A stretch of DNA of 41,719 nt from Candidatus Ulvibacter alkanivorans (lineage in GTDB: Bacteria; Bacteroidota; Bacteroidia; Flavobacteriales; Flavobacteriaceae). A model generated the notes under the pieces. The model was not told where the DNA came from. It did no database searches and worked only from the letters and a program-made list of their open reading frames with translations. The first letter of the stretch is position 1; every line of letters starts with the position of its first letter. Positions 24,413 to 32,829 of this stretch are shown here, piece after piece. Position numbers and translations under genes: made by a program. Location of the stretch: the NCBI RefSeq assembly GCF_003333325.1, contig NZ_QOLC01000070.1, positions 1 through 41,719 on the forward strand, in the 5' to 3' direction.

Positions 24413-24937
24413 ATGAAATCACTCAAATCCATATGGCACATAATCCTATTACTCCTCTTTAGCAATACCCTCATTGCTCAAACCTATAATAATTCACAAT
24501 CATTAGGCTCTGCTGATATTATACTTCAGAATATCCAGCAACTGAATGTTTTAAATTCTCAAAACACACCTTCTAATCGCCTGAGAAATCAAGAAATAAG
24601 AAATCGGGTAAACATTCAACAAGTAGGTATTCAAAACGATATCTATACAAACACCATCTCACAATCAAGCTCCATCAATTTATTTCAATTTGGAGGCAAC
24701 AACGAAATTGTTTTAGGTGTAAAGGCTCGAGCTATTCAAGAAAATATAATTCAGACTGGATTTAATAATGCAGTTCTAGACTTAAGTCCAAGTACCACCC
24801 AATTGCATAGGTCACAAGTCGTTCAAAACGGCACAAACCAGCGATTAATTTGGCTTGGCAGTAATTCTATTTCTGAAAAATTAATGGTAAGAATGCAGGG
24901 TCGCAAACAAACAGTTCTGATCCGCAGCCTTAGATAA
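24413..24937 (+). CDS. csgB: CsgB-like minor curli subunit (nucleator candidate)
   Basis: A 174-residue secreted protein. Signal peptide about 1-23 (...NTLIAQ). The mature part contains degenerate curlin-type units with the Q-x-G-x2-N spacing: IQQVGIQNDI, LFQFGGNNEI, IIQTGFNNAV and VVQNGTNQRL. The C-terminal tail is basic (MVRMQGRKQTVLIRSLR), as in E. coli CsgB, where the last repeat is basic and anchors the protein to the cell surface. These features and its place between csgA and csgE suggest it nucleates CsgA polymerisation. The sequence is divergent, so the call rests on pattern and context. Confidence 0.8.
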   Translation: MKSLKSIWHIILLLLFSNTLIAQTYNNSQSLGSADIILQNIQQLNVLNSQNTPSNRLRNQEIRNRVNIQQVGIQNDIYTNTISQSSSINLFQFGGNNEIVLGVKARAIQENIIQTGFNNAVLDLSPSTTQLHRSQVVQNGTNQRLIWLGSNSISEKLMVRMQGRKQTVLIRSLR

Positions 24938-24946
24938 AATAATTCC

Positions 24947-25741
24947 ATGTTTTTGAAACTAAACCGATATAGTATACTATTATCTGTATTTTGTTTATTG
25001 CCCTATCTGGGCATTTCACAAATCTACAATACAGAAGTAGAGGCCGAAATTGCCCTCAGCGAGCAAAATGGTCTGGTAAACATTACCGGTTCTGCCTATA
25101 ACAAATCGGGGTTTAGCCAAAGTCTGCGTTATGTACTTTCAGTAATACGTACCAATCCAACTAATTCTAACACGTCTAAGAACGATCAAACAGGAAGGGT
25201 GGTCCTAGAAAGTGGACAAAAACAAAACCTATCTGCAACCACCATAAATGTCGATCCGGAATATAAAATTACCATTCTACTTCTAGTGTACAATCTAGAG
25301 GACAAACTTCTAGGAATGAAGCGCTTAGTTTTAAATGATCCTGAAGGCTCTGAAAATACAAATAAGGTTATCCTCGAATCTAAAAATGAAAACATATCGC
25401 TTAATGAAGACATTAATTCGACAGGTGAAGACGGTGTCATTTTACGAGGTATTTTAGTTGAAGATACTAAAACGAAGCCCGGAAGAGATTTTTATAAAGA
25501 ATTTAATTCACTGTATACCTATTACAATATTAATGGGCCTAAAGTGGTGACAATTCAAGAAGAACTGTCAATCGCCAATAATACTAAATTAGAAATCGTG
25601 ATCGACAATACGGTTGTCGTAGAATTTATTCTACGACCACAGATCGATTTTATAAAACAAGCGGCTAAAGAATCTATCGAAATAGTCTACAACTATTTTA
25701 AGAATTTAAACAAGAAACAAAACACAGTGCAACGTTTTTAA
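24947..25741 (+). CDS. csgE: Curli assembly factor: CsgH-like domain fused to CsgE
   Basis: A 264-residue periplasmic protein. Signal peptide 1-25 (...YLGISQ). Residues about 28-130 look like the beta-sandwich of CsgH/CsgC, the anti-amyloid chaperone: SKNDQTGRVVLESGQKQNL followed by an N-V-D strand aligns with the CsgH pattern 'S..G.F.L..GQ...L....N'. Residues about 165-255 are CsgE: GILVEDTKTKPGRDFYKEF, EELSIANNTKLEIVIDNTVV, LRPQIDFIKQAAKESIE. CsgE caps the CsgG pore and gates CsgA export. The CsgE part is confident; the CsgH-like part is inference from the strand pattern. Nine bases separate it from csgB and 11 from csgF. Confidence 0.85.
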   Translation: MFLKLNRYSILLSVFCLLPYLGISQIYNTEVEAEIALSEQNGLVNITGSAYNKSGFSQSLRYVLSVIRTNPTNSNTSKNDQTGRVVLESGQKQNLSATTINVDPEYKITILLLVYNLEDKLLGMKRLVLNDPEGSENTNKVILESKNENISLNEDINSTGEDGVILRGILVEDTKTKPGRDFYKEFNSLYTYYNINGPKVVTIQEELSIANNTKLEIVIDNTVVVEFILRPQIDFIKQAAKESIEIVYNYFKNLNKKQNTVQRF

Positions 25742-25752
25742 ATCCAAAACCC

Positions 25753-26124
25753 ATGAAAACTACTTTATTCATATTGTTTTTTGCGTTTAGTACCTATGGC
25801 TTTGCGCAACAATTATCATACACACCTAAGAACCCGGCCTTTGGTGGAGACCCATTTAACTATAACTGGTTGTTAAACTCGGCAAACGAACAGAATTCCT
25901 TCTCTGATGATAATTCAGACTTCGATTTATCAGAATTTGACTCACTCTCTGGTGGGTTTAATGACCCTAGATTTCAAAACCAATTTGGAGGTGAAAACCC
26001 CGAACCCGGAACCTCGACTAATGGAAATTTCGAGACCGAAGTTTATGAGTCTTCCGAAGGGCTAGTGATCAATATATTAGATATTACCACAGGAGAATTC
26101 ACGCAATTAATCATACCTAACTAG
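25753..26124 (+). CDS. csgF: Curli assembly protein CsgF
   Basis: A 123-residue secreted protein. Signal peptide about 1-18 (...TYGFAQ). The mature N terminus (QLSYTPKNPAFGGDPFNYNWLLNSANEQNSF) carries the CsgF hallmark NPxFGGxPxNxxxLLxSAxxQN, the segment that inserts into the CsgG pore and forms its second constriction. The middle is acidic and disordered; the C terminus (LVINILDITTGEFTQLIIPN) is a beta-hairpin like that of CsgF. In E. coli CsgF links CsgB to the pore exit. Sits 15 bp before csgG. Confidence 0.93.
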   Translation: MKTTLFILFFAFSTYGFAQQLSYTPKNPAFGGDPFNYNWLLNSANEQNSFSDDNSDFDLSEFDSLSGGFNDPRFQNQFGGENPEPGTSTNGNFETEVYESSEGLVINILDITTGEFTQLIIPN

Positions 26125-26139
26125 TTAGAACGCTTTTTC

Positions 26140-27561
26140 ATGGGACACAAGCTGAAAATATTACTATTTATCATGCTCTCGTTTATTTTGGGAGGATGTG
26201 GTGCCTATTTCAACCAACCGGTTGCACCACAGGAGGCCCGAATGGGTGAGGTCACAAAACAAACTGAAAGACTAAAAAATCTACCACCACCGGCAGAGCG
26301 TATAATTGCCGGAGTCTATAATTTTAAAGACCAAACGGGACAATACAAAGCAATCGAAACCGGTAGCACATTTAGTACGGCTATCACACAAGGAGCAACA
26401 ACCATTCTAATTAAAGCATTAGAAGACTCTAAATGGTTCCGGCCCATCGAAAGAGAAAATCTTCAAAATCTATTAAATGAACGTAACATAATTCGTACTA
26501 CACGTGATGAGTACCGAAGAGATAACGCTGCCAATGTCGACCGACTTTCACCCTTGTTATTTGCCGGGATATTATTAGAAGGTGGCGTCGTTTCTTACGA
26601 CACGAACTTACTAACAGGAGGTGCCGGCGCTCGTTACTTCGGAATAGGGGGCTCGACACAATATCGCCAAGATAGAATCACCATATACCTTCGTGCAGTT
26701 TCCACCTCTACCGGCGAAGTGTTAAAGACCGTATACGTCTCGAAAACTATTCTGTCGCAAGCCATAGATGTTGGCTTGTTTCGATATGTAAACTTTCAAC
26801 GATTATTAGAAGTAGAAACCGGTTTTACCAAAAATGAACCAACTCAATTAGCCGTTACAGAAGCCATTGAAAAGGCAGTAGAAATGCTAATTATCGAAGG
26901 TGTTCAAGATGGACTTTGGTCTACTCAAGAAGGGCCACAAAAGAACAAGGAGTTGGTCGATGAATACTTACTGGAAAAGGAATTAGAAGAATCAACTGGA
27001 TTGTACGAACGTAAATATACCGAAGATAATTACCGAAGCAGCCTAGGAACCTTATTTGGCCTTGCCTTGGTCGATGGAGATTACAGTACCGGTATATTAG
27101 ATTTTAACGCTGGACTTACCTATAAATACCAATTGTTACCCGAACTTCGACTAAGTGGTGATCTGCAAATTTTTAGATTGAACTCTACCGCAGATATTCG
27201 ACATTGGTGGTTGAGTCAAAACTTTAATGTCGAGTATAAGATCTTGGCCCACGATAAGTTGTCTCCCTATATTTATGGAGGCCCCGGCGTTATAACATTC
27301 GTTGATGACTCACCAAGTAAATTCTTGCAAGAGTTAGATACCTTTATGAAAGTGCAATTTGGTGCGGGCTTAGAATATCAAGTTTCCGACCGAATTTCTT
27401 TTACACTCAACGGTGAATATAATTTTACGTTTTCCGATAAGATAGATAATGAAATTAATGGACGACGCGACGATTTTTACGTGAATGGCAACTTCGGAAT
27501 TCATTATCATTTTGGATCGAAACGAAAGAATAGCAATCAAGAACTATTAATCAATCAATAA
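26140..27561 (+). CDS. csgG: CsgG secretion pore with extra C-terminal barrel-like domain
   Basis: A 473-residue lipoprotein. Lipobox LGGC with Cys20. Residues about 30-285 are CsgG: PPPAERIIAGVYNFKDQTGQYK, FSTAITQGATTILIKAL, WFRPIERENLQNLLNERN, the transmembrane hairpin region (GGGVVSYD...) and LLEVETGFTKNEPTQLAVTEAIE. This forms the nonameric outer-membrane channel for CsgA export. E. coli CsgG is 277 residues and stops here; this one continues for about 175 residues with alternating hydrophobic/polar strands ending in Gly-x-His-Tyr-His-Phe (FGIHYHFG), typical of an 8-stranded OmpA-like barrel (for example LSGDLQIFRLN, FGAGLEYQVS, FTLNGEYNFTFSD). The role of the extra domain is unknown. Ten bases before the next gene. 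Confidence 0.92.
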   Translation: MGHKLKILLFIMLSFILGGCGAYFNQPVAPQEARMGEVTKQTERLKNLPPPAERIIAGVYNFKDQTGQYKAIETGSTFSTAITQGATTILIKALEDSKWFRPIERENLQNLLNERNIIRTTRDEYRRDNAANVDRLSPLLFAGILLEGGVVSYDTNLLTGGAGARYFGIGGSTQYRQDRITIYLRAVSTSTGEVLKTVYVSKTILSQAIDVGLFRYVNFQRLLEVETGFTKNEPTQLAVTEAIEKAVEMLIIEGVQDGLWSTQEGPQKNKELVDEYLLEKELEESTGLYERKYTEDNYRSSLGTLFGLALVDGDYSTGILDFNAGLTYKYQLLPELRLSGDLQIFRLNSTADIRHWWLSQNFNVEYKILAHDKLSPYIYGGPGVITFVDDSPSKFLQELDTFMKVQFGAGLEYQVSDRISFTLNGEYNFTFSDKIDNEINGRRDDFYVNGNFGIHYHFGSKRKNSNQELLINQ

Positions 27562-27571
27562 TTAAGGTACT

Positions 27572-29074
27572 ATGAGACGATTTATGAATTATATAAAAAT
27601 TGTAGGGGTACTTTTCCTTGTATTGATTTCCTGTAACGAAGATAGGATAGGCGATAACGAGTTTGGTACAATAACCGGGAAAGTAGTAGCCATGGGAAGT
27701 AACGAGCCAATTCCTAATGCACGCATATCTTCTCAACCCATAACCAGCACAGTATTTACCAATAGTAATGGTGAATTTACCATCAATAATGTGCCAGAAG
27801 GTGAATATGCGGTTCAAGCGAGGGCAGAAGGATTTCTCGCAGCTTTTGAACCGGCATCAGTATTACCGGATATTAGTGTTAATGTTGTTTTTGAAATGGA
27901 AGTTGAAACCGCAAATAACAGACCTCCCTCAGCTCCCATGTTAACAAGCCCTTCGGAAAATGAAGTGCTCCAAAGCATCGAAGTCGAATTTACATGGTCC
28001 TCTACCGATCCTGAAGAAGATGAGATCATTTATACCTTAGAACTTCGAAACGATCAAAACGATGAAGTACTGTTGTTCGAAGATCTTGAAGAACCTATGC
28101 TAATGTACGAACCATTAATGCTTGGCGCTAAATACTTCTGGCAAGTCTCTGCTACCGATAATATAAACGACCCTGTCTTAAGTCCGGTAGGTACCTTCGA
28201 AGTAATAAATGCGCCTGTAGATAACCGATTCTTGTTTGTTCGAAATATCGACGGTAATAATGTAATATTTTCAGCCGATGAAGAAGGAAATGAATTTCAA
28301 CTTACTTCGGAAAACAAGAACAGTTACCGTCCAAGACGTAACGTGGCAGCAAATCGCATCGCCTACTTGCAAAGTGATGGAGCTGAAGTCGATATCTATA
28401 CCATGAACCGCGATGGAACCGACAAACGTCAAGTGACGACTGCAATCAAGCCAACCGGTTTCGATAGAAATGAAATTAATTTTTCCTGGCCACCGGCAAG
28501 CGATATGATCTATTTCCCTCATTTCGACAGATTGTATCGTATTAACTCTAACGGCCAAGGAATAGAACTTGTATATCAAACGACCGACGGATCCCTTATT
28601 TCTGAAGTAGACGTGAGCGAATTCGACGATATCATAGCCCTTAAAACCAACAATCTCGATGGATATAACATCAACCTGTTTACCATCGATTTCGAAGGCA
28701 CCCTTTTAAACACCATTTTAACCGGAGTGCCGGGTGCTTCCAGCGGATTGAACTTGTCGGTTACAAATAACCTAGTGCTATATGCGTATGATGTATCCGG
28801 GTTTGAAAATCCAAATTATAGAAGACTGGACTCCCGATTATTTATTTATAACATGGCCGATGATACGACTACCGAAGTATCGGGTGAAAAGCCTAACGGC
28901 ACCAATGACCTAGAACCTATTTTTGCTCCTAATGAAGCAGATATTATATGTACCAATACCTCTAACGATGGAATCTCCCAACGAGATATTATAACGGTCT
29001 CCCTTGAGGATGACAGTTCCAATATTGAAAGGGACCTAAAGTTTGAGAATGCATTTATGCCAGATTGGGAATAA
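27572..29074 (+). CDS. Curli-linked lipoprotein: CarboxypepD_reg, Fn3-like and beta-propeller domains
   Basis: A 500-residue lipoprotein with lipobox VLIS-C (Cys21). Domains: a carboxypeptidase-regulatory-like beta sandwich (about 33-110, TITGKVVAMGSNEPIPNARIS, FTINNVPEGEYAVQARAEGF); a fibronectin-III-like domain (about 115-212, PSAPMLTSPSENEVL, YFWQVSATDN); and a TolB/WD40-like propeller (about 217-500) with repeats such as RIAYLQSDGAEVDIYTMNRD and MIYFPHFDRLYRINSNG. Ten bases downstream of csgG and followed by a terminator, so it ends the curli operon. It is probably outer-membrane anchored and may tether or process curli fibres; this is inference from position and domains. Confidence 0.85.
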   Translation: MRRFMNYIKIVGVLFLVLISCNEDRIGDNEFGTITGKVVAMGSNEPIPNARISSQPITSTVFTNSNGEFTINNVPEGEYAVQARAEGFLAAFEPASVLPDISVNVVFEMEVETANNRPPSAPMLTSPSENEVLQSIEVEFTWSSTDPEEDEIIYTLELRNDQNDEVLLFEDLEEPMLMYEPLMLGAKYFWQVSATDNINDPVLSPVGTFEVINAPVDNRFLFVRNIDGNNVIFSADEEGNEFQLTSENKNSYRPRRNVAANRIAYLQSDGAEVDIYTMNRDGTDKRQVTTAIKPTGFDRNEINFSWPPASDMIYFPHFDRLYRINSNGQGIELVYQTTDGSLISEVDVSEFDDIIALKTNNLDGYNINLFTIDFEGTLLNTILTGVPGASSGLNLSVTNNLVLYAYDVSGFENPNYRRLDSRLFIYNMADDTTTEVSGEKPNGTNDLEPIFAPNEADIICTNTSNDGISQRDIITVSLEDDSSNIERDLKFENAFMPDWE

Positions 29075-29099
29075 GTATTTGTAATTATCATGAAAAGAG

Positions 29100-29127
29100 C
29101 AACACCTTTAGGGGTGTTGTTTTTTTT
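29100..29127 (+). terminator. Terminator of the curli operon
   Basis: CAACACC (29100-29106) pairs with GGTGTTG (29113-29119), loop TTTAGG, followed by eight T (29120-29127). Confidence 0.9.
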
Positions 29128-29157
29128 ATAGATTCAATACAGCCAGTAGATTCTGTG

Positions 29158-29165
29158 TATATTTG
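29158..29165 (+). promoter_or_regulatory. -7 box of purM
   Basis: TATATTTG, exact TAnnTTTG, 17 bp before the ATG at 29183. Confidence 0.65.
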
Positions 29166-29182
29166 CAGCAGAAATTAAATGT

Positions 29183-30361
29183 ATGAGTCAAGAAATCTCT
29201 AAACGGTATGAACAAAGAGGCGTCTCTGCCGGGAAAGAAGATGTGCACAACGCTATAAAAAATGTAGATAAAGGGTTGTTTCCTAAGGCGTTCTGTAAGA
29301 TCGTGCCCGATTTTTTAACTGGAGACGATGATTATTGTCTCATCATGCATGCCGATGGAGCAGGTACCAAATCCTCCTTAGCTTATATGTACTGGAAAGA
29401 GACCGGTGACCTATCTGTGTGGAAAGGCATCGCTCAAGATGCACTAATCATGAACATTGATGATCTACTTTGCGTTGGCGCCGTAGATAACATCATGCTA
29501 TCCTCCACCATTGGTCGAAATAAGAACTTGATTCCGGGCGAGGTGATTTCTGCAATTATAAATGGAACCGAAGAATTAATTTCCGATCTGGCAAAATTTG
29601 ATGTTCAAATTCACTCCACGGGAGGTGAAACTGCAGACGTTGGCGATCTGGTACGAACAATTATTGTAGATTCTACAGTTACAGCAAGAATGAAACGCGA
29701 TCGAGTGATCGACAATGCCAATATACAACCAGGAGACGTCATTGTTGGGTTGGCTTCTTTTGGGCAAGCCTCCTACGAAGATTCCTATAATGGAGGGATG
29801 GGGAGTAACGGCCTTACTTCTGCGCGTCACGATGTTTTTAATAATGAATTGGCTACTAAGTTCCCTGAGAGCTACGATCATGCCGTTCCAAAAGAATTGG
29901 TCTACTCAGGCTCTAAATCATTGCAGGATACAGTAGCTAATAGTCCTATTGATGCCGGTAAACTTGTGCTTTCGCCTACACGAACCTACGCGCCTATAAT
30001 TAAAAAGATGCTACAACGGTTTACCCATAAAGAGATTCATGGTATGGTGCACTGCAGTGGAGGTGCCCAAACCAAGATCCTGCATTTTATTGATAATTTG
30101 CACATCGTTAAAGACAATATGTTCGAGGTGCCACCACTATTCAAACTTATTCAAGAAGAGAGTAACACCGAATGGCGCGAAATGTATCAAGTGTTTAACA
30201 TGGGACATCGTATGGAACTGTATGTTTCCGAAGACATTGCACAAGACATTATAAAGATCTCAAAAAGCTTTAATGTAGATGCAAAAGTGATAGGTAGGGT
30301 GGAAGCTTCAGAAAAAAAATCACTCACGATTAAATCCGAGTTTGGACAATTTACGTATTAA
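29183..30361 (+). CDS. purM: Phosphoribosylformylglycinamidine cyclo-ligase (AIR synthase), Bacteroidota type
   Basis: A 392-residue ATP-dependent enzyme that closes the imidazole ring in purine synthesis (FGAM to AIR). Motifs of the PurM superfamily: the N-terminal YEQRGVSAGKEDV, the ATP-binding HADGAGTKSSLAYMYW, DALIMNIDDLLCVGA, the Gly-rich STGGETADVGDLV, GDVIVGLASFG and HCSGGAQTKILHF. It is longer than E. coli PurM (345 residues), like other Bacteroidota versions I know. Some databases call this subgroup only 'AIR synthase-related protein'. Preceded by its own promoter, and followed at 50 bp by a membrane protein gene. Confidence 0.9.
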   Translation: MSQEISKRYEQRGVSAGKEDVHNAIKNVDKGLFPKAFCKIVPDFLTGDDDYCLIMHADGAGTKSSLAYMYWKETGDLSVWKGIAQDALIMNIDDLLCVGAVDNIMLSSTIGRNKNLIPGEVISAIINGTEELISDLAKFDVQIHSTGGETADVGDLVRTIIVDSTVTARMKRDRVIDNANIQPGDVIVGLASFGQASYEDSYNGGMGSNGLTSARHDVFNNELATKFPESYDHAVPKELVYSGSKSLQDTVANSPIDAGKLVLSPTRTYAPIIKKMLQRFTHKEIHGMVHCSGGAQTKILHFIDNLHIVKDNMFEVPPLFKLIQEESNTEWREMYQVFNMGHRMELYVSEDIAQDIIKISKSFNVDAKVIGRVEASEKKSLTIKSEFGQFTY

Positions 30362-30411
30362 TTGTAGGGCTTTTCTTATAAAGTCCGCAACGAACCGTAA
30401 TAGACCAAATT

Positions 30412-31143
30412 ATGAACCTTACATTACCTCACGGGTACAAACAACTTGCCAACCTATGCATCGCATTTTTACTGCTTAATGTAGCAGTTATCTGGTTTTT
30501 CGATATTGAAATTAGCCGTTTAATTCGCGTGATCACCACCTTTATTCTATTTTTATACTTTATTTACCGAAAAGGGTATTGGCAGAAATTCGTGTTTACC
30601 GCTTTTGTTCTTTTTTTACTGCGGGACCTCCTTATCGTGCAGTACGAAATAGAATTCTACAAAACGGCAGCCTTTCTATTAACATTGCTTGCGTATCTAT
30701 CACTTACTTGGATCACACTTCCTAAGATTAAATTATCCAAATCGACACCCGTCATAATCATTTTCGTATTGTCGTTAATAGCCCTTAATGTTTTCAATGT
30801 TTACTACTTGTCAGATGTAATAAAAATTAGTTTAGACAACAACTTTCAATTTGCCCTTTTCTTTGTTCAAGGTGCTATTCTTATACTTTTAAGTTTTGTT
30901 GCATTTATGTATAATGAACGTTTCGAAGGTAAAACACCATTGGTATACTTATACCTGGTTTTGTGTTTTATTTTAAGTGATCTAAGTGGTTTAGCTGCCT
31001 ATTTTTTTAAAGCAGACGCTGCGTATTTTCCCGAGCGTGTTTTCTATATCATCGGATTGGTGCTGTTGGTGAATTTTACACTAAATAAAAATGCCCAAAA
31101 AGAGCAGAATATTAAAGATACTGAAAAGCAATGCTTATTGTAA
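30412..31143 (+). CDS. Unknown multi-pass membrane protein
   Basis: A 243-residue protein that is almost entirely hydrophobic, with about eight transmembrane helices (for example LANLCIAFLLLNVAVIWFF, KTAAFLLTLLAYLSLTWI, VIIIFVLSLIALNVFNVYYL, FALFFVQGAILILLSFVAFM, RVFYIIGLVLLVNFTL). The C-terminal tail is hydrophilic. The topology, length and an 'SDLSG...ERVFYIIG' pattern vaguely resemble YhhN/TMEM86 lysoplasmalogenases, but I cannot support that assignment. The 3' end overlaps the convergent msrA-like gene by nine bases. Function unknown. Confidence 0.75.
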   Translation: MNLTLPHGYKQLANLCIAFLLLNVAVIWFFDIEISRLIRVITTFILFLYFIYRKGYWQKFVFTAFVLFLLRDLLIVQYEIEFYKTAAFLLTLLAYLSLTWITLPKIKLSKSTPVIIIFVLSLIALNVFNVYYLSDVIKISLDNNFQFALFFVQGAILILLSFVAFMYNERFEGKTPLVYLYLVLCFILSDLSGLAAYFFKADAAYFPERVFYIIGLVLLVNFTLNKNAQKEQNIKDTEKQCLL

Positions 31144-31638
31144 CTTGGAGTCCGATCGCAACACTTCCTTAAAATTTTTATTCACTATGTGTAACTTCGG
31201 AAGGATATATCGAGAACAAAACGGAGCCTCCGGATTCTTCCGGTAGTAATTCTGAATGGATACACGGCTCGCTTTGAATTTATTAAACGGAAGCACCTGT
31301 GTAATAATCGCATCCCGCTGGTATTGCTGAAGCTCCTTAATGTGTTCTGTAGATATTACTTGCTGTTCTTTATTATAATAATAGATAGCACTTCTATATT
31401 TTTTTCTGAAACTGTGTCGAACCGTCGACTTATGCGTAGCCAAATGAATTTCGATCAATTTTTCTAACGATACTTGCTCCGGGTTAAATACAACGATCAC
31501 GGCTTCCGAGAAGTTAGCAGCATCACCTTCAGAAGCAATAAAACCTTGCTTGGTTTGGGTGACACCCTTAACTGCTTCGAAGACCGCTTCTGTACACCAA
31601 TGGCATCCTCCGCCTAAACCTATTTTTTCGTTTGCCAT
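31135..31638 (-). CDS. msrA: Divergent MsrA-family protein (peptide-methionine sulfoxide reductase-like)
   Basis: A 167-residue protein of the MsrA fold. The active-site region reads GLGGGCHWCTEAVFE (Cys12, Glu17), where canonical MsrA has GCFWC(x)E; here Phe is His. The YRSAIYYY strand (about 83-90) keeps its Tyr residues, and the C-terminal NPEAPFCSRYILPKL has a possible resolving Cys. However, the GNDVGTQ segment before YRS is replaced by RHSFRKK, so the usual Asp is lost, and the AEDYHQ motif is replaced by ASRVSIQNY. It may therefore be a paralogue with altered activity or substrate. Minus strand, divergent from prfA over about 110 bp. Confidence 0.8.
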   Translation of the reverse strand: MANEKIGLGGGCHWCTEAVFEAVKGVTQTKQGFIASEGDAANFSEAVIVVFNPEQVSLEKLIEIHLATHKSTVRHSFRKKYRSAIYYYNKEQQVISTEHIKELQQYQRDAIITQVLPFNKFKASRVSIQNYYRKNPEAPFCSRYILPKLHIVNKNFKEVLRSDSKLQ

Positions 31639-31708
31639 AACAGTAAGATGGTCGTAAAAAAGTAAAATTCATTTCAAATGCATGAAAATTTAGTAAACTT
31701 ATTTATCG

Positions 31709-31716
31709 TAAATTTG
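31709..31716 (+). promoter_or_regulatory. -7 box of the prfA-pyrF operon
   Basis: TAAATTTG, exact TAnnTTTG, 35 bp before the prfA ATG at 31752. Confidence 0.65.
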
Positions 31717-31751
31717 TGTCCGCCCAAAATGAGGCGATGATCAATTAGAAT

Positions 31752-32828
31752 ATGTTAGACAAATTACAAATAGTTAAAAACCGGTTCGATGAAGTGAGCG
31801 ATCTCATCATTCAGCCGGACATCATAAGCGACCAAAAACAATATATTCAATTAAACAAAGAATATAAGGACCTGCGGTTGCTTATGGATAAGCGAGAAGA
31901 GTACCTCCTGGCTACCGAACGAATTGAAGAAGCAGAGGAGATCATAAATGAAGGTGGTGACGATGAAATGGTCGAAATGGCAAAAATGCAATTAGAGGAA
32001 GCTAAATCTAAATTACCCACTTTAGAAGAAGAGATCAAGTTTTTACTAATTCCTAAGGACCCCGAAGACTCTAAAAATGCAGTAATGGAAATACGTGCCG
32101 GTACAGGTGGAGACGAAGCCAGTATCTTTGCAGGCGATCTGTATAGAATGTATACCAAATATTGTGAGAGTAAAGGCTGGAGAACGAACACGGTCGACTT
32201 TAGTGAAGGAACTAGTGGCGGATTTAAAGAAATTCAATTTGAGATTGAAGGCGATGATGTGTATGGAATTCTAAAATTTGAAGCCGGTGTGCACCGCGTA
32301 CAACGGGTGCCACAAACTGAAACACAAGGAAGAGTGCATACCAGTGCTGCAACTGTCATGGTGTTTCCCGAAGCCGAAGAGTTCGATATAGAGATCGACC
32401 CTAAGGATGTTCGTGTGGATTATTTTTGTTCTTCAGGACCCGGAGGACAGTCGGTGAACACCACCTATTCTGCAGTGCGACTTACGCACGAACCAACCGG
32501 ATTGGTTGCGCAGTGTCAAGATCAAAAATCGCAACATAAGAATAAAGAAAAAGCCTTTAAAGTACTTCGATCTCGATTGTACGATCTTGAATTAGCGAAA
32601 AAACAAGCCGAAGACGCCGAAAAAAGAGGCTCTATGGTTACCAGCGGCGATAGAAGTGCAAAAATTAGAACCTATAATTATCCACAAGGACGCGTTACAG
32701 ACCACCGTATTAACTTGACCTTATACGATCTAAGTAATATTATCGATGGTGATATTCAAAAGATCATCGATGAACTGCAATTGGTAAGCAACACCGAGAA
32801 ACTAAAAGAGGCCGGAGAAAGTTTTTAA
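31752..32828 (+). CDS. prfA: Peptide chain release factor 1
   Basis: A 358-residue factor that reads UAA and UAG stop codons. The peptidyl-tRNA hydrolysis motif GGQ is intact in [20 protein letters not shown] (about 233-252), and the N-terminal coiled coil and the [22 protein letters not shown] domain are as in RF1. Length agrees with RF1 (about 360). The stop codon of prfA is one base from the ATG of pyrF (32830), so these are translated from one message, and the BtuF-like gene follows. Confidence 0.97.
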   Translation: MLDKLQIVKNRFDEVSDLIIQPDIISDQKQYIQLNKEYKDLRLLMDKREEYLLATERIEEAEEIINEGGDDEMVEMAKMQLEEAKSKLPTLEEEIKFLLIPKDPEDSKNAVMEIRAGTGGDEASIFAGDLYRMYTKYCESKGWRTNTVDFSEGTSGGFKEIQFEIEGDDVYGILKFEAGVHRVQRVPQTETQGRVHTSAATVMVFPEAEEFDIEIDPKDVRVDYFCSSGPGGQSVNTTYSAVRLTHEPTGLVAQCQDQKSQHKNKEKAFKVLRSRLYDLELAKKQAEDAEKRGSMVTSGDRSAKIRTYNYPQGRVTDHRINLTLYDLSNIIDGDIQKIIDELQLVSNTEKLKEAGESF

Positions 32829-32829
32829 T

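Noticed and set aside
30412..31143. Lysoplasmalogenase (YhhN) assignment
   Set aside because: Only topology and length agree; no catalytic signature could be confirmed, so it is left as unknown.
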